A stretch of 64,000 nucleotides of DNA from JBCDJG01 sp038748065 (GTDB lineage Bacteria > Pseudomonadota > Gammaproteobacteria > Pseudomonadales > Halieaceae). Position 1 is the first letter of the stretch; each line of letters starts with the position of its first letter. The notes under the pieces are model-generated. The model was not told the DNA's origin, did not search any database, and saw nothing but the letters and a program-made list of their open reading frames with translations. Position numbers and translations under genes: made by a program. The stretch covers positions 83,933 through 147,932 of the forward strand of contig JBCDJG010000004.1 of assembly GCA_038748065.1 (NCBI GenBank), given 5' to 3'. Shown here in pieces: positions 24,917-33,753 of the stretch.

Positions 24917-25438
24917 TCAGTTGGCCGTGAGCATTTCCACGATGCGATTGGCCAAGAGATCAGCATTGCCCGCTGAAGTATCCACGGTATGGCGTGCGTA
25001 GTGCTCGTACAGTGGTACGCGTTCAGCATAAACGTCGGCGAAGCTCTGCCCTTTATCGCTGGCGATGCCTCGCGGCGGTGCCGCCGCGACCCGTGCTGCC
25101 AGGGTATCCAGATCAGCTTCGAGATAGACTACCGGGCCGGCGCGGCCCAGTCGCGCCATGATGGCCTGGCTGTACACCACGCTGCCACCGGTTGACACAA
25201 TCGCCTCATCCAGCGGGACTTCCAGCAGCACCCGTTCCTCAACCTGTCGCAGATACTGGTGGCCGCGACGGTCGATGATTTCTTGCAGCGTAGCGTGTTC
25301 ACGGCGCTGGATTTCCAGGTCAGTATCGAGAAAGCGCAGCCCGGTTAATTTCGCGAGGATGACGCCAACAGTGCTCTTCCCGGCTGCAGGCATCCCGATC
25401 AAGCTGATTGTGGTATCTGGGAGGGAGGTTGATGACAC
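24917..25438 (-). CDS. aroK: shikimate kinase
   Basis: Phosphorylates the 3-OH of shikimate in chorismate synthesis. 173 residues, normal length. Walker A GMPAAGKST (about 15-23), FLDTDLEIQRRE with the shikimate-binding Asp, EERVLLEVPLDEAIVSTGGSVV (GGG-like substrate motif, here TGGSVV), and the LID region around PPRGIASDKGQSFADVYAERVPLYEHYA. The usual GGGxV reads TGGSVV and the common RPLL of the lid reads RGIA, so it is a divergent shikimate kinase, and other members of the kinase family cannot be wholly excluded. Divergent from gcvT; not beside aroB. Confidence 0.8.
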   Translation of the reverse strand: MSSTSLPDTTISLIGMPAAGKSTVGVILAKLTGLRFLDTDLEIQRREHATLQEIIDRRGHQYLRQVEERVLLEVPLDEAIVSTGGSVVYSQAIMARLGRAGPVVYLEADLDTLAARVAAAPPRGIASDKGQSFADVYAERVPLYEHYARHTVDTSAGNADLLANRIVEMLTAN

Positions 25439-25591
25439 CAGAGGCTCCGGTCTGTACGAGTGCGCCGCTCATTATCCGGATCACCAGCAGTGGGGCAAGA
25501 CGAAAGAGGGGCCTCAAACGCGGTGCGAGGCTTGCCTGGATGATAGCTGGTCTGTAGAGTTTGCCCTCCTTCACGGAGTGACCCGAGTATC

Positions 25592-26701
25592 ATGACCCTC
25601 AACACAACGCCGCTCGATGCTCTGCATCGCGAACTGGGTGCCAAAATGGTGCCTTTTGCCGGATATGACATGCCTGTTCAGTATCCCCAGGGCATTATCA
25701 AGGAGCACCTGCATACCCGTGAGGGGGCTGGCCTGTTCGATGTCTCCCACATGGGGCAGGTCATCGTGGAGGGCGAGGGCAGTGCAGACCTGCTCGAGCG
25801 ACTGGTGCCCGCTGACGTTCATGGCCTGCCGCTTGGCGGGCAGACCTATGCCCTGTTCACCAATGACGAGGGCGGCGTGCTGGATGATCTGATTATCACG
25901 CGCTGGGATGAGGAGCGTTTCTTCCTGGTGGTTAACGCGGCCTGCAAGGCAGAGGATATTGCGCACATGCGGGCGGCGCTGGACGGCCAAAGCCTCACCG
26001 TTCTCGAGTCCCAGGCCCTGCTTGCGCTGCAGGGCCCGAAAGCGCGCGAGGTGATGGCCGCTGTCTGCCCGGCGGCCGCTGAACGGGTCTTCATGAGTGG
26101 TTCTCACGAGAGCATCGATGGCGTGGACTGCTTCATTACCTGCTCCGGCTACACGGGGGAAGACGGGTTTGAAATTTCTGTGCCGGGTGACGCCGCGGAC
26201 GCGCTCGCGCGGCGCTTGCTCGCCTTTGAACAGGTTGAGCCCATCGGTTTGGGCGCCCGCGACTCGCTGCGCCTCGAAGCTGGCCTCTGTCTCTATGGCC
26301 ACGAACTCACAACGGAGATCGATCCGGTGCAGGCAGGGCTGATCTGGGCGATCAGTAAAGTGCGGCGCCCCGGTGGCGAGCGCCCCGGTGGGTTTCCGGG
26401 TGCCGACACGATTTTTTCTCGCATCGATAAGCGCCCGCCCTTACGTCGCGTTGGACTGGTGGTTGAGGGCAAGCGGCCCGTGCGCGAGGGCCAGGCCGTC
26501 GTAGATGCCAGCGGTGCGCAGGTCGGTGAAATCTGTTCGGCCTGTTACGGAGCGAGTGTCGGCGGGCCTATCGCGATGGCCTATGTCCAGCGCGAGTTGG
26601 GTGAGCCAGGCACTGCCCTGGCGGTTGATGTGCGCGGCAAGGCTCTGCCAGTGAGCGTGACGCGCATGCCCTTCAGCCCACAGCGCTACTACCGCGGCTA
26701 G
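25592..26701 (+). CDS. gcvT: glycine cleavage system T protein (aminomethyltransferase)
   Basis: Moves the methylene of the aminomethyl group on lipoyl-GcvH to tetrahydrofolate, releasing ammonia. 369 residues. Blocks: VPFAGYDMPVQYPQGIIKEHLHTREGAGLFDVSHMGQV (about 19-56), NDEGGVLDDLIITRWDEERFFLVVNAACKAEDIAHM (folate region), CSGYTGEDGFEISVPG, GLGARDSLRLEAGLCLYGHEL (catalytic Asp region). A ribosome site is weak (GGAG 13 bp upstream). gcvH and gcvP are not adjacent. Its last 29 bp overlap the 3' end of batD on the other strand. Confidence 0.94.
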   Translation: MTLNTTPLDALHRELGAKMVPFAGYDMPVQYPQGIIKEHLHTREGAGLFDVSHMGQVIVEGEGSADLLERLVPADVHGLPLGGQTYALFTNDEGGVLDDLIITRWDEERFFLVVNAACKAEDIAHMRAALDGQSLTVLESQALLALQGPKAREVMAAVCPAAAERVFMSGSHESIDGVDCFITCSGYTGEDGFEISVPGDAADALARRLLAFEQVEPIGLGARDSLRLEAGLCLYGHELTTEIDPVQAGLIWAISKVRRPGGERPGGFPGADTIFSRIDKRPPLRRVGLVVEGKRPVREGQAVVDASGAQVGEICSACYGASVGGPIAMAYVQRELGEPGTALAVDVRGKALPVSVTRMPFSPQRYYRG

Positions 26702-27836
26702 CACTGTCGCGCTTCAACCCGGCGGGGTCAGCGCTAGTGGGGTCGGCGCTAGTGGGGTTTAGCCTTGTGGGCAGGCCGGGTGTTCGCAAGGCTCGGTACC
26801 GTTTAACCGCGACCGCGGCCGCGTGTTCAAGTCGTCGTTCAAACTTCATGCTTGCGCGTCTGATGCCAGGTAAGAGGCGCCACAGCGCCCAGATGAGGAA
26901 ACCGGAAATTAGGGCCGTCGACACATAGGTCGCCAGCTCGCGTACGGAGACCGCTTGCCTGTTTGTCGTGGGCTCCGCGCCAGCGCTAACGCTTACCTCT
27001 ACGGCTGGCAATGATACCAGCGACAAGGCACGCGTCTCCGTATTCCACCAGTGGAAGTCCTGTGCAGGCAAAACATAGGTTCCTGCCTGTTCGGCTATGT
27101 AGCTTATCTGCTCCGTGCGCATGGCGCGCATGGTGCCGCGATCACTGCGATCTTTCACGGCAGGCGGCTCGGTATAGGCACGCAGCCCGGGCAAGTTGTC
27201 TGGCACGAAGGCCGGCAGCATCATCGCAAGCACGTCGTCGGCCGTGAAAGACACCTGCCGGGTCAGCGCATCGCCGACAGTAAGCGACTGCGCTTCGCGG
27301 TCAAGGGTCTGCTCAACGCGGAGGCGGGGCGTCGCCACCCAGCTATCGAGGCCTGCAAGGGCCCCTGGCAGTTGAACGTTAAAGCTAAGGGCCTGGGTGT
27401 TCAGCTCGCCGCTGACTTCCCCATCGGGGGCATTCACCGAGATCTGAAGCCTGACCGGCGGTATGTCAAAGCGGCCCTCGCGCTGGGGAAAGAGATCGAG
27501 TGACCAGCGCTGGACGACCCATGTCGACCCCGCACGGCGTTCGCTGGCATTCACCGCGAAAGCATTTGTTTGCACAACGACAAGCCCCGGAACTTCAGGC
27601 GGCGTGATGCGTGTGCCGCCGCTGAACCAGCGCGGTGTCGCGATTTCGATAATGAGCCTCATCCTCTGCCCCGGCACCGCACCGGCGGCCGGCTCAACCG
27701 ATGTCGTCAGGGCCAGATCGCCGCGCGCCAGCAGTTCTTGAGGTGTTAGCTCGGCATGCGCTGGTGCAGACAGCGCAAGTGAACAAAACGTGAGTGTAGA
27801 AAGCAGCATATACCGTGAGATCAGGCGCCGAGTCAT
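26673..27836 (-). CDS. batD: BatD-family protein
   Basis: 387 residues. Signal peptide MTRRLISRYMLLSTLTFCSLALSAPAHA (cut near residue 28), a periplasmic BatD region with immunoglobulin-like strands (TTSVEPAAGAVPGQRMRLIIEI; RWSLDLFPQREGRFDIPPVRLQI; FTADDVLAMMLPAF), then a membrane span (LATYVSTALISGFLIWALWRLLPGI, about 315-340) and a basic cytoplasmic tail. BatD is the last gene of the Bat (Bacteroides aerotolerance-type) MoxR operon. The tail contains NPTSADPTSADPAG, encoded by a short tandem repeat at about 26720-26758. The stop codon lies within gcvT, on the opposite strand. Confidence 0.82.
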   Translation of the reverse strand: MTRRLISRYMLLSTLTFCSLALSAPAHAELTPQELLARGDLALTTSVEPAAGAVPGQRMRLIIEIATPRWFSGGTRITPPEVPGLVVVQTNAFAVNASERRAGSTWVVQRWSLDLFPQREGRFDIPPVRLQISVNAPDGEVSGELNTQALSFNVQLPGALAGLDSWVATPRLRVEQTLDREAQSLTVGDALTRQVSFTADDVLAMMLPAFVPDNLPGLRAYTEPPAVKDRSDRGTMRAMRTEQISYIAEQAGTYVLPAQDFHWWNTETRALSLVSLPAVEVSVSAGAEPTTNRQAVSVRELATYVSTALISGFLIWALWRLLPGIRRASMKFERRLEHAAAVAVKRYRALRTPGLPTRLNPTSADPTSADPAGLKRDSASRGSSAVG

Positions 27837-29479
27837 GGCTCCTCCTCTGACCCGTTAGCCTGCTCCAACTGCATGCTGAACTTGATCGCCAGGAAGTCTG
27901 AGGGATCCTGCTGTACGGCTCGCATCCACATATCGGCGGTGGCGGGATTGCCGAGAATGTCGTCCGCACTGAGTTGCTTTAGCTCCACCTCCGTGAAGTC
28001 CAGCATCTCCGCGCCTTCGGCGGGCACGGCCTGATCGCCACCCATCTCACGCTCTTCACTGCCGACCCCGGCTTCTTGCTGCTGGCTTTCACTGAGTCGA
28101 TTGATCTCATCAATCAGGGCTTGCACGCGCTGTCTATTCTCTGCCGCGCCGGGGTAGTCGGGCGTGCGCGCGAGCAGCGCGTCGTAACGCTGTACTGCGC
28201 GCAGGTAGTCGCGGGCCTGGGCGCGTGCGTTAGCCTCGTTGAATAGTGCGTCATCGGAGTCGCTGCGGGAAAAATACTCGGCCGCGGCCATGAAATCTTC
28301 GGCGTAGTAGAGCGCGATACCTTTCCACAGCGGATCGGCGAAGCGCGCGGCCGCGGCGCGATATTCGCTGCGACCCAGCAGGAGCCTGCCCTGCTGGTCG
28401 GGTGTCAGCCACAGGCTTGCGAACCAGCGGCTGGCGTCCCAGCGGCTGGCGCCGCCCGTGGCCGTCTCCTCCTGCGCCATCGTGGCCTGCGGTGGGCCCA
28501 GCAAAAGCAAGGGTAGCAGCAGCCAGGCCCAGGTCAGGGTCCAGCCGCGTCGGAACCAGGGCAGGCACAGCAGCAGGCAGACGAAGACCAGCGGATAGCC
28601 GCTGTCCAGCCAGGGCAGGGCGCTGTCTTCAAGAATGACGAAGTGGTTGTCGATGCGCCGATCCAGCCTGCGCATGTCACTGTCATCTACTGTCAGCGTC
28701 TGGTAGTAACCGCCTGTGCCGGAAGCCAGTGCTTGCAGTGCTTCGCGCTCCAGGGGAATCAGCCCGCTGCCTGAATCTGCGCTGCGGTCGCTTCCTACGC
28801 CGACAACCAGCAGCTGGTGTGAGCGGGTTTTGAACCAGTCGGTGAAAGCCCTTTCGCTGTCGGCGCCAAGTCCGTCGGTAAACATCACAAGGGTTGCCGG
28901 GGCCTCGCTATCGCGCAGCACGCGGTCCACCGCTGGCAGCGCATATTCTGGAAACTTGCCCGGCCGCGGCATAATGCCTGGCTGGAGCGCAGCCAGATAC
29001 TGACCCAGGATCTCCCGGTCGGCCGTCAGGTTCAGCACCGTATGGGCACTGCCGGCGTACACAATCAGCGCCGCCCGTTTGTCGAGGCGCAGATCGAGCA
29101 GGTCACTGATCTTCTGGCGTGCGCGTGCCAGCCGGCTTGGCTGGATGTCGACCTGTTCCATCGAGGCAGAAACGTCCAGCAGGATGACCAGCGCCGCCTC
29201 GTCCTGGCTAAGCGGTGAAGGCTCTTGTCGCCAGCTTGGCCCCATCATGATTATGGCTAGAAACACCGTGATCACGATGCTGAGCGTTCTTGGATTGAAC
29301 CATCGCGACCGGAAGCGGCCGACGCGCAGATGTTCCAGCAGGTGTGGTGCGATAATGCCACCAAACATGTCGCCCTCTTGCTGGCGCCGGCTCATCCACC
29401 ACAGGGCAAGAGCCAGGGGCAGGAACAAGAGCCCCCACCACGGGCGCAGAAAGTGGAAGTACTCCCACTCAGGCCACAT
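27833..29479 (-). CDS. batB: BatB-BatC fusion: VWA-domain membrane protein with C-terminal TPR region
   Basis: 548 residues from ATG 29479 (MWPEWEYFHFLRPWW). Order: two N-terminal membrane spans, a von Willebrand A domain with MIDAS start LVILLDVSASM and metal-site TDGLG, a third span (PLVFVCLLLCLPWF.. LLLPLLLLGPP), then a periplasmic TPR-like region (GRSEYRAAAARFADPLWKGIALYYAEDFMAAAEYF; NEANARAQARDYLRAVQRYDALL) and an acidic tail. This is BatB joined to BatC. ATG 29494 is an alternative; 29479 is preferred for a GGGG nine bases upstream and the family-like sequence. Overlaps batA by 11 bp and batD by 4 bp. Confidence 0.85.
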   Translation of the reverse strand: MWPEWEYFHFLRPWWGLLFLPLALALWWMSRRQQEGDMFGGIIAPHLLEHLRVGRFRSRWFNPRTLSIVITVFLAIIMMGPSWRQEPSPLSQDEAALVILLDVSASMEQVDIQPSRLARARQKISDLLDLRLDKRAALIVYAGSAHTVLNLTADREILGQYLAALQPGIMPRPGKFPEYALPAVDRVLRDSEAPATLVMFTDGLGADSERAFTDWFKTRSHQLLVVGVGSDRSADSGSGLIPLEREALQALASGTGGYYQTLTVDDSDMRRLDRRIDNHFVILEDSALPWLDSGYPLVFVCLLLCLPWFRRGWTLTWAWLLLPLLLLGPPQATMAQEETATGGASRWDASRWFASLWLTPDQQGRLLLGRSEYRAAAARFADPLWKGIALYYAEDFMAAAEYFSRSDSDDALFNEANARAQARDYLRAVQRYDALLARTPDYPGAAENRQRVQALIDEINRLSESQQQEAGVGSEEREMGGDQAVPAEGAEMLDFTEVELKQLSADDILGNPATADMWMRAVQQDPSDFLAIKFSMQLEQANGSEEEP

Positions 29480-30458
29480 GGCTGCGTACCCCATGACGGT
29501 TGGACCAGGCGCCCCAGCAGTGGAATAGCGTATAGAGCAGGCCTGCAAGGCCAATGGGCCAATGATGCAGACTCGTGCGTGGGCGGAAGGAAATGGTCTC
29601 GTAGAGTTCTGGCTCAAGCTCACCGATGCGCTGGTAGGCCCGCCGCAGTTCTGCTTGCTCAAGTGCCTGGAAGTCGCGCCCGCCGGTGAGCTCAGAGATG
29701 CGGCTAATCGTTTCCAGGTCCAGGGCATCCTCGCCAATGGAGGCGGGGTCACCGATGGCAATCGTGTAGATGGTGATGCCGTAACGCGCGGCGACTTTGG
29801 CGGCGTCGATGGGCGGTACTGTGCTGCCGGTGTCGTTGCCGTCTGTCAGTAAAATCAGGACTCGCTGGTCGGTTTCATTTTCACGAAACAGCTTGATAGC
29901 CAGGCCAATCGCGTCGCCGATGACTGTGCTTGGCCCTGCCATACCGATCTCCGCCTCGGCAAGCAGTTGCTGCCAGACACCGTGGTCATCGGTGAAGGGT
30001 GCTTGCAGGTAGGCGGCGCTGCCAAACAGGATAAGCCCGAGCCGGTCGGAGGCGCGCTGAGCTGCGAGCTCTTCCAGAACCACCTTAACGGCCGTCAGTC
30101 GATCAACATTGCTGCCATTGGGTAGCGTAAAGTCACGCGCCTGCATAGAGCCCGAGAGATCCACAGCAACCATGAGGTCTCGGCCGGACTTTTGCTGCTC
30201 AATCGGTGCGCCAACCCACAGCGGCTTGGCCGCCGCCAGGACCAGTGCCAACCACAGGAACGCCACCAGAAAGCGTTGAATGGGTCGACGCTGTAAAATG
30301 GTGGCGCCGGTCTGTGGGCGCTCCTCACTGAGCGCCACCAACTTGTCAAAGAAGGGCACCTTGACCGAGTCCCTGCTCTCTTTGTAAGGCGGTAGCAACA
30401 GCATGGGCAGGGGTGCCAACAACAAAAGCAGTGCCCAGGGGTGGCCCAGTTCGATCAT
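29469..30458 (-). CDS. batA: BatA, VWA-domain membrane protein
   Basis: 329 residues from ATG 30458 (MIELGHPWALLLLLAP). Two spans near the N-terminus (PWALLLLLAPLPMLLLPPY; FLVAFLWLALVLAAAKPLW), a complete VWA domain with MIDAS motif VAVDLSGSMQARDF and LLTDGNDTGSTV, and one C-terminal span (WPIGLAGLLYTLFHCWGAW). VWA domains bind partner proteins through a metal ion; in MoxR operons they work with the AAA+ ATPase. Start overlaps the DUF4381 stop by 4 bp, and the 3' end overlaps batB. Confidence 0.88.
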   Translation of the reverse strand: MIELGHPWALLLLLAPLPMLLLPPYKESRDSVKVPFFDKLVALSEERPQTGATILQRRPIQRFLVAFLWLALVLAAAKPLWVGAPIEQQKSGRDLMVAVDLSGSMQARDFTLPNGSNVDRLTAVKVVLEELAAQRASDRLGLILFGSAAYLQAPFTDDHGVWQQLLAEAEIGMAGPSTVIGDAIGLAIKLFRENETDQRVLILLTDGNDTGSTVPPIDAAKVAARYGITIYTIAIGDPASIGEDALDLETISRISELTGGRDFQALEQAELRRAYQRIGELEPELYETISFRPRTSLHHWPIGLAGLLYTLFHCWGAWSNRHGVRSHVA

Positions 30459-30970
30459 ACAGCCCCGCCCCTGTGCGTGTTGATCCAGCGGCATGCGGCG
30501 TCTGTCAGAGCGGTGCGCGTGGTCTGATCGATCGGATACGGGCGGTAGCTACCCTGCGCCAAAAGGGCGGCCTGTGCCGCGTCAAAGAGCGGGCGGTCAC
30601 ACTGCGTCTGCAGAAAATCGATCCAATCAACGCCGCTGAGGGACGCCACTTGAGGGCGTGGAAAGCTGGCGAGGGCGGCGCGTTTCAGTATCGCGTTGAG
30701 GGCCGGTACCACCTCATCTTCAGGCATATCGGTGGGCAGCCGTTGCACTTCTGCCAGCGCCTCGCGACGATAACGATTCCGGTGCCAGTGCTTGAGCCAT
30801 TGCCCTGCGCGCCAGGCGATCCAGCCCAGCAGCGCGATGCCCAGGTAGGCCCAGCCAGCGGTCTGCGGGAGCCAGGAGATCGACCCGGGCGCGACAACCT
30901 CGACCATACCTTCGAGGACATAGTTACCAAAGGCCTCGGGCAGCGGTGGCAGGCTCTGGTCGCTTATCAT
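30455..30970 (-). CDS. DUF4381 family membrane protein of the Bat operon
   Basis: 171 residues with one span (WAYLGIALLGWIAWRAGQWL, about 40-59) and a cytoplasmic C-terminal domain starting with RYRREALAEVQRLP and containing NAILKRAALASFPRPQVASLSGVDWIDFL. DUF4381 genes sit between the DUF58 gene and batA in many proteobacterial MoxR operons, exactly as here. Function not established; it is assumed to take part in assembling or regulating the membrane VWA complex. Confidence 0.8.
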   Translation of the reverse strand: MISDQSLPPLPEAFGNYVLEGMVEVVAPGSISWLPQTAGWAYLGIALLGWIAWRAGQWLKHWHRNRYRREALAEVQRLPTDMPEDEVVPALNAILKRAALASFPRPQVASLSGVDWIDFLQTQCDRPLFDAAQAALLAQGSYRPYPIDQTTRTALTDAACRWINTHRGGAV

Positions 30971-30986
30971 CGAGCGTGACCCAGGG

Positions 30987-31913
30987 TCAGGAGCGCCGAG
31001 CGCCCAGTTGACTGCGCACCTGGGCGACGACGGGTGTTGCCGTATCCAGGGGCAACACCGGAATGTCGTGCCGTTTCAGCTCCTCCTGTACGTGGGCGAA
31101 AGAGCTGGTGAAGTCCTCTTCGAAGCGGTCGCCCAGGTTGTGCCGCCGTGGATCGATTTCCAATTGGTAAACCCCATCGCTGACGACTAGCGCATTCGCG
31201 TCAGCGATGCTGCGCTCCAGGGGGTCGTAGACCAGGGTACAGATCACGTCGTTGTGGCGCCGAATGCGCTTCAGGCTGGCGAGCGCACGCTCACTCCAGC
31301 CGTAGAAGTCGGAGATCAGCAGCACGAGATAATCGTGACCGATGTTGCGCTCCGCCATCGCCAGGGCACGTTCCAGCGCGAGGGCGTCACTGCTGCGCTC
31401 GGCACTCACCGATAAATCCTGATTCATACCGGCCAGGGTTCCGAGCCAGCCAATGAGCTTGCGCGTACTCCGCCCGGGCCGGATTTCATGGCTGCTGCTA
31501 TCGTTGAACAAGACGGCGCCGACCCGGTCGCCCACCTCGAGCACGCGCCAGGCACTGAGAGCGGCGACTTCAGCAGCGACCACGGATTTCATCTTCCAGC
31601 GGCTCCCGAAGAACATCGGCAGTCGCTGGTCCACCAGCAGCATGACCGGCCGGTCGCGCTCCTCCGTAAACACACGCACATGGGGTTTGCCCGTGCGGTT
31701 GGTCACGCGCCAGTCCATGGTGCGGATGTCGTCGCCGGGGCGATAGTGCCGCAGCTCATCGAAATCCAGACCCCTGCCGCGCAGGCGTGAGCGCTTGCGC
31801 CCCGCCAGCAGCGAACCCACGGGCTGCTTCGGCAAATAGCTGAAACCGTGGGCGCTGTAGCGCAGATTCACCAGCGCCTGGCGGCTGGTATAGACGCTGT
31901 CTGGCGCGTTCAT
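30987..31913 (-). CDS. DUF58 domain-containing protein of the Bat operon
   Basis: 308 residues. The DUF58 hallmark DELRHYRPGDDIRTMDWRVTNRTGKPHVRVFTEERDRPVMLLVDQ is at about residues 52-95; a VWA-like fold follows (HDYLVLLISDFYGWSERALASLKRI). No signal peptide or span, so cytoplasmic, peripheral to the membrane complex. Lies 2 bp after moxR and 16 bp before the DUF4381 gene. Confidence 0.88.
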   Translation of the reverse strand: MNAPDSVYTSRQALVNLRYSAHGFSYLPKQPVGSLLAGRKRSRLRGRGLDFDELRHYRPGDDIRTMDWRVTNRTGKPHVRVFTEERDRPVMLLVDQRLPMFFGSRWKMKSVVAAEVAALSAWRVLEVGDRVGAVLFNDSSSHEIRPGRSTRKLIGWLGTLAGMNQDLSVSAERSSDALALERALAMAERNIGHDYLVLLISDFYGWSERALASLKRIRRHNDVICTLVYDPLERSIADANALVVSDGVYQLEIDPRRHNLGDRFEEDFTSSFAHVQEELKRHDIPVLPLDTATPVVAQVRSQLGARRS

Positions 31914-31915
31914 CG

Positions 31916-32896
31916 TCAGCCCACGGCCACCTGGCGCAAGATCTCTTCGACCACCCGGTCTGCGCTGACCTGATCCGCGAGGGCGTCATAGCTCAGGATC
32001 ATGCGGTGCCTCAGCACTGCGGGGACAACACCTTGAACGTCCTCGGGTAGCACATGATCGCGCCCGGCGAGCCAGGCCGCGGCACGACTGGCCCGGTGCA
32101 AGGCGATACTGGCCCGCGGGCTCGAGCCAACTTCGATCCAGCTCGGTAAGTCGCCGCTGTAGCGGGCTGGGTCTCGCGTCGCCATGACGATATCGACGAT
32201 GTACTGTTCAATCGCGCCGGCAACCGCCATGGTTTGAATCTGCTGCCGCGCGGCGAAGATGTGCGCTTGACTGATGGCCTCGAAGCCCGGGCCGCTTTGG
32301 CCTTCCTCGGCCTGCAGTAGCTTGAGAATACCCAGCTCGGCTTCGCCGTCCGGATAATTGACAGCGATTTTCATCAGGAAGCGATCCATCTGTGCTTCCG
32401 GCAGCGGATAGGTCCCCTCCTGTTCAATCGGGTTCTGTGTGGCCAACACCATGAACAGGGGTGGTAGCGGGTAGGTCTTGCCCGCTACCGTAACCTGACG
32501 CTCTTCCATCGCCTCTAGCAGCGCTGCCTGTACCTTGGCGGGGGCGCGGTTGATTTCATCCGCCAGCACCAGTTCATTGAAGATGGGTCCAGGCTGAAAC
32601 TGCAGCTCAGACTTGCCTTCCTTCTCCATATAGATTTCGTTACCGGTAACGTCTGATGGCAGAAGATCGGGTGTGAACTGAATGCGGCCAAGGCCCGCTT
32701 CCAGGGCCCTGGCCAGGGTCTTGATCGATCTTGTTTTGGCGGTGCCCGGGAGGCCTTCGAGCAGAACGTTGCCGTTGCATAGCAGCGCCAGGGTTAGCGT
32801 ACGCGCTACTTCCGCCTGGCCGATGACGGCGCGCTCCATCTGCTCGCGCATGTGATTGATGGCCGTCAGGTGTTCACTCGACTCGGGTATCGACAA
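31916..32896 (-). CDS. moxR: MoxR-family AAA+ ATPase
   Basis: 326 residues. Walker A EGLPGTAKTRSIKTLA (about 49-64), Walker B LVLADEINRAPAKVQAALLEAMEERQVTV, sensor 1 VLATQNPIEQEGTYPLPEAQMDRF, C-terminal lid with GSSPRASIALHRASRAAAWLAGRDHVLPEDV. MoxR ATPases act as chaperones for metalloenzyme or complex assembly together with VWA partners; here it opens a complete operon moxR-DUF58-DUF4381-batA-batBC-batD on the minus strand. Confidence 0.92.
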   Translation of the reverse strand: MSIPESSEHLTAINHMREQMERAVIGQAEVARTLTLALLCNGNVLLEGLPGTAKTRSIKTLARALEAGLGRIQFTPDLLPSDVTGNEIYMEKEGKSELQFQPGPIFNELVLADEINRAPAKVQAALLEAMEERQVTVAGKTYPLPPLFMVLATQNPIEQEGTYPLPEAQMDRFLMKIAVNYPDGEAELGILKLLQAEEGQSGPGFEAISQAHIFAARQQIQTMAVAGAIEQYIVDIVMATRDPARYSGDLPSWIEVGSSPRASIALHRASRAAAWLAGRDHVLPEDVQGVVPAVLRHRMILSYDALADQVSADRVVEEILRQVAVG

Positions 32897-32969
32897 GGGG
32901 CATCTCCGTGCTTCGGTTCTCAGCCAGTATAGCTCGGAAGGCCTGGCGATTTTGGACAGGACGTCGGGC

Positions 32970-33521
32970 TTAGCTTGCCCAGGCGCGCTGCGCTTTGAAT
33001 CGCTGTGAAAGATACTCCATCTGGTCCGCCAGGATGCGGTCCTTGGCGAGGAAGTGCCATTCCCAGGGATTGGGGGCGAAGGGTATGGCCAGCAGCGGCA
33101 TATTAGCCTCCTCTGGCGTGCGATTATCCTTGGCGAAGTTGCAGTGTCGGCAGGCGGCGACCACGTTTTCCCAGCGGTCTTCGCCGCCTCTGGAGGTGGG
33201 CAGGACGTGATCCCGGGTCAGTTCTGAGCGAGGAAACTGGTTGCCGCAGTACAGGCAGCGATGGTCGTCGCGTCGAAACAGGGTGCGATTGCACAGAGGG
33301 GGTGTAAAGCCCTGCATGACTCTGCCCTGGACGGCAATGATGGGCTGCAGATCAACGCGAGAGCGTTCGCCGGTCAGTCGCTGGATGCCCCCGAGAATCG
33401 GGGGAAGAACGTCGCCGATGCCGTAAACGACATCGCCTCGGGCGTAGGCCGTGACGGCCTCGTTAGCGGTAATCCAACCCCTGGGCTGGCCCGCCAGATC
33501 CAGTTTAAGGATGTGCTGCAT
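32970..33521 (-). CDS. HNH endonuclease
   Basis: 183 residues from ATG 33521 (MQHILKLDLAGQP), preceded by GGTGAG. The zinc-HNH core is HRCLYCGNQFPRSELTRDHVLPTSRGGEDRWENVVAACRHCNFAKDNRTPEEA (about 87-139) with two CxxC pairs, the DH and the HxxN-type residues. The N-terminal region (LDLAGQPRGWITANEAVTAYARGDVVYGIGD) matches a widespread single-gene HNH family in proteobacteria of unclear function. No methyltransferase or phage gene is nearby, so restriction or phage packaging is not indicated. Confidence 0.85.
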   Translation of the reverse strand: MQHILKLDLAGQPRGWITANEAVTAYARGDVVYGIGDVLPPILGGIQRLTGERSRVDLQPIIAVQGRVMQGFTPPLCNRTLFRRDDHRCLYCGNQFPRSELTRDHVLPTSRGGEDRWENVVAACRHCNFAKDNRTPEEANMPLLAIPFAPNPWEWHFLAKDRILADQMEYLSQRFKAQRAWAS

Positions 33522-33753
33522 GGCACTCACCGTATAGGTTAAAAACAAGCTACTGGAAAAATGCAAAAGTCACAATCGTGAATTGTAGCGCTCGAGCCTG
33601 CCCACAGCAGCGTGGCATGAAAACGGCGGCCATAGCTGGACGATAGCTGGACAGCGGCAGGAGCGTTAGCCCGCTGGGGTCTATCTTCACCTAAATGGGC
33701 GATGCCCTCATTAGCGGGTGATTGACAATAGACGGTTCACAGGAGGCACCACC

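Noticed and set aside
33722..33747. TTGACA as promoter of the HsaA-like gene
   Set aside because: A -10 at the right distance would fall on the ribosome site and no such hexamer is there.
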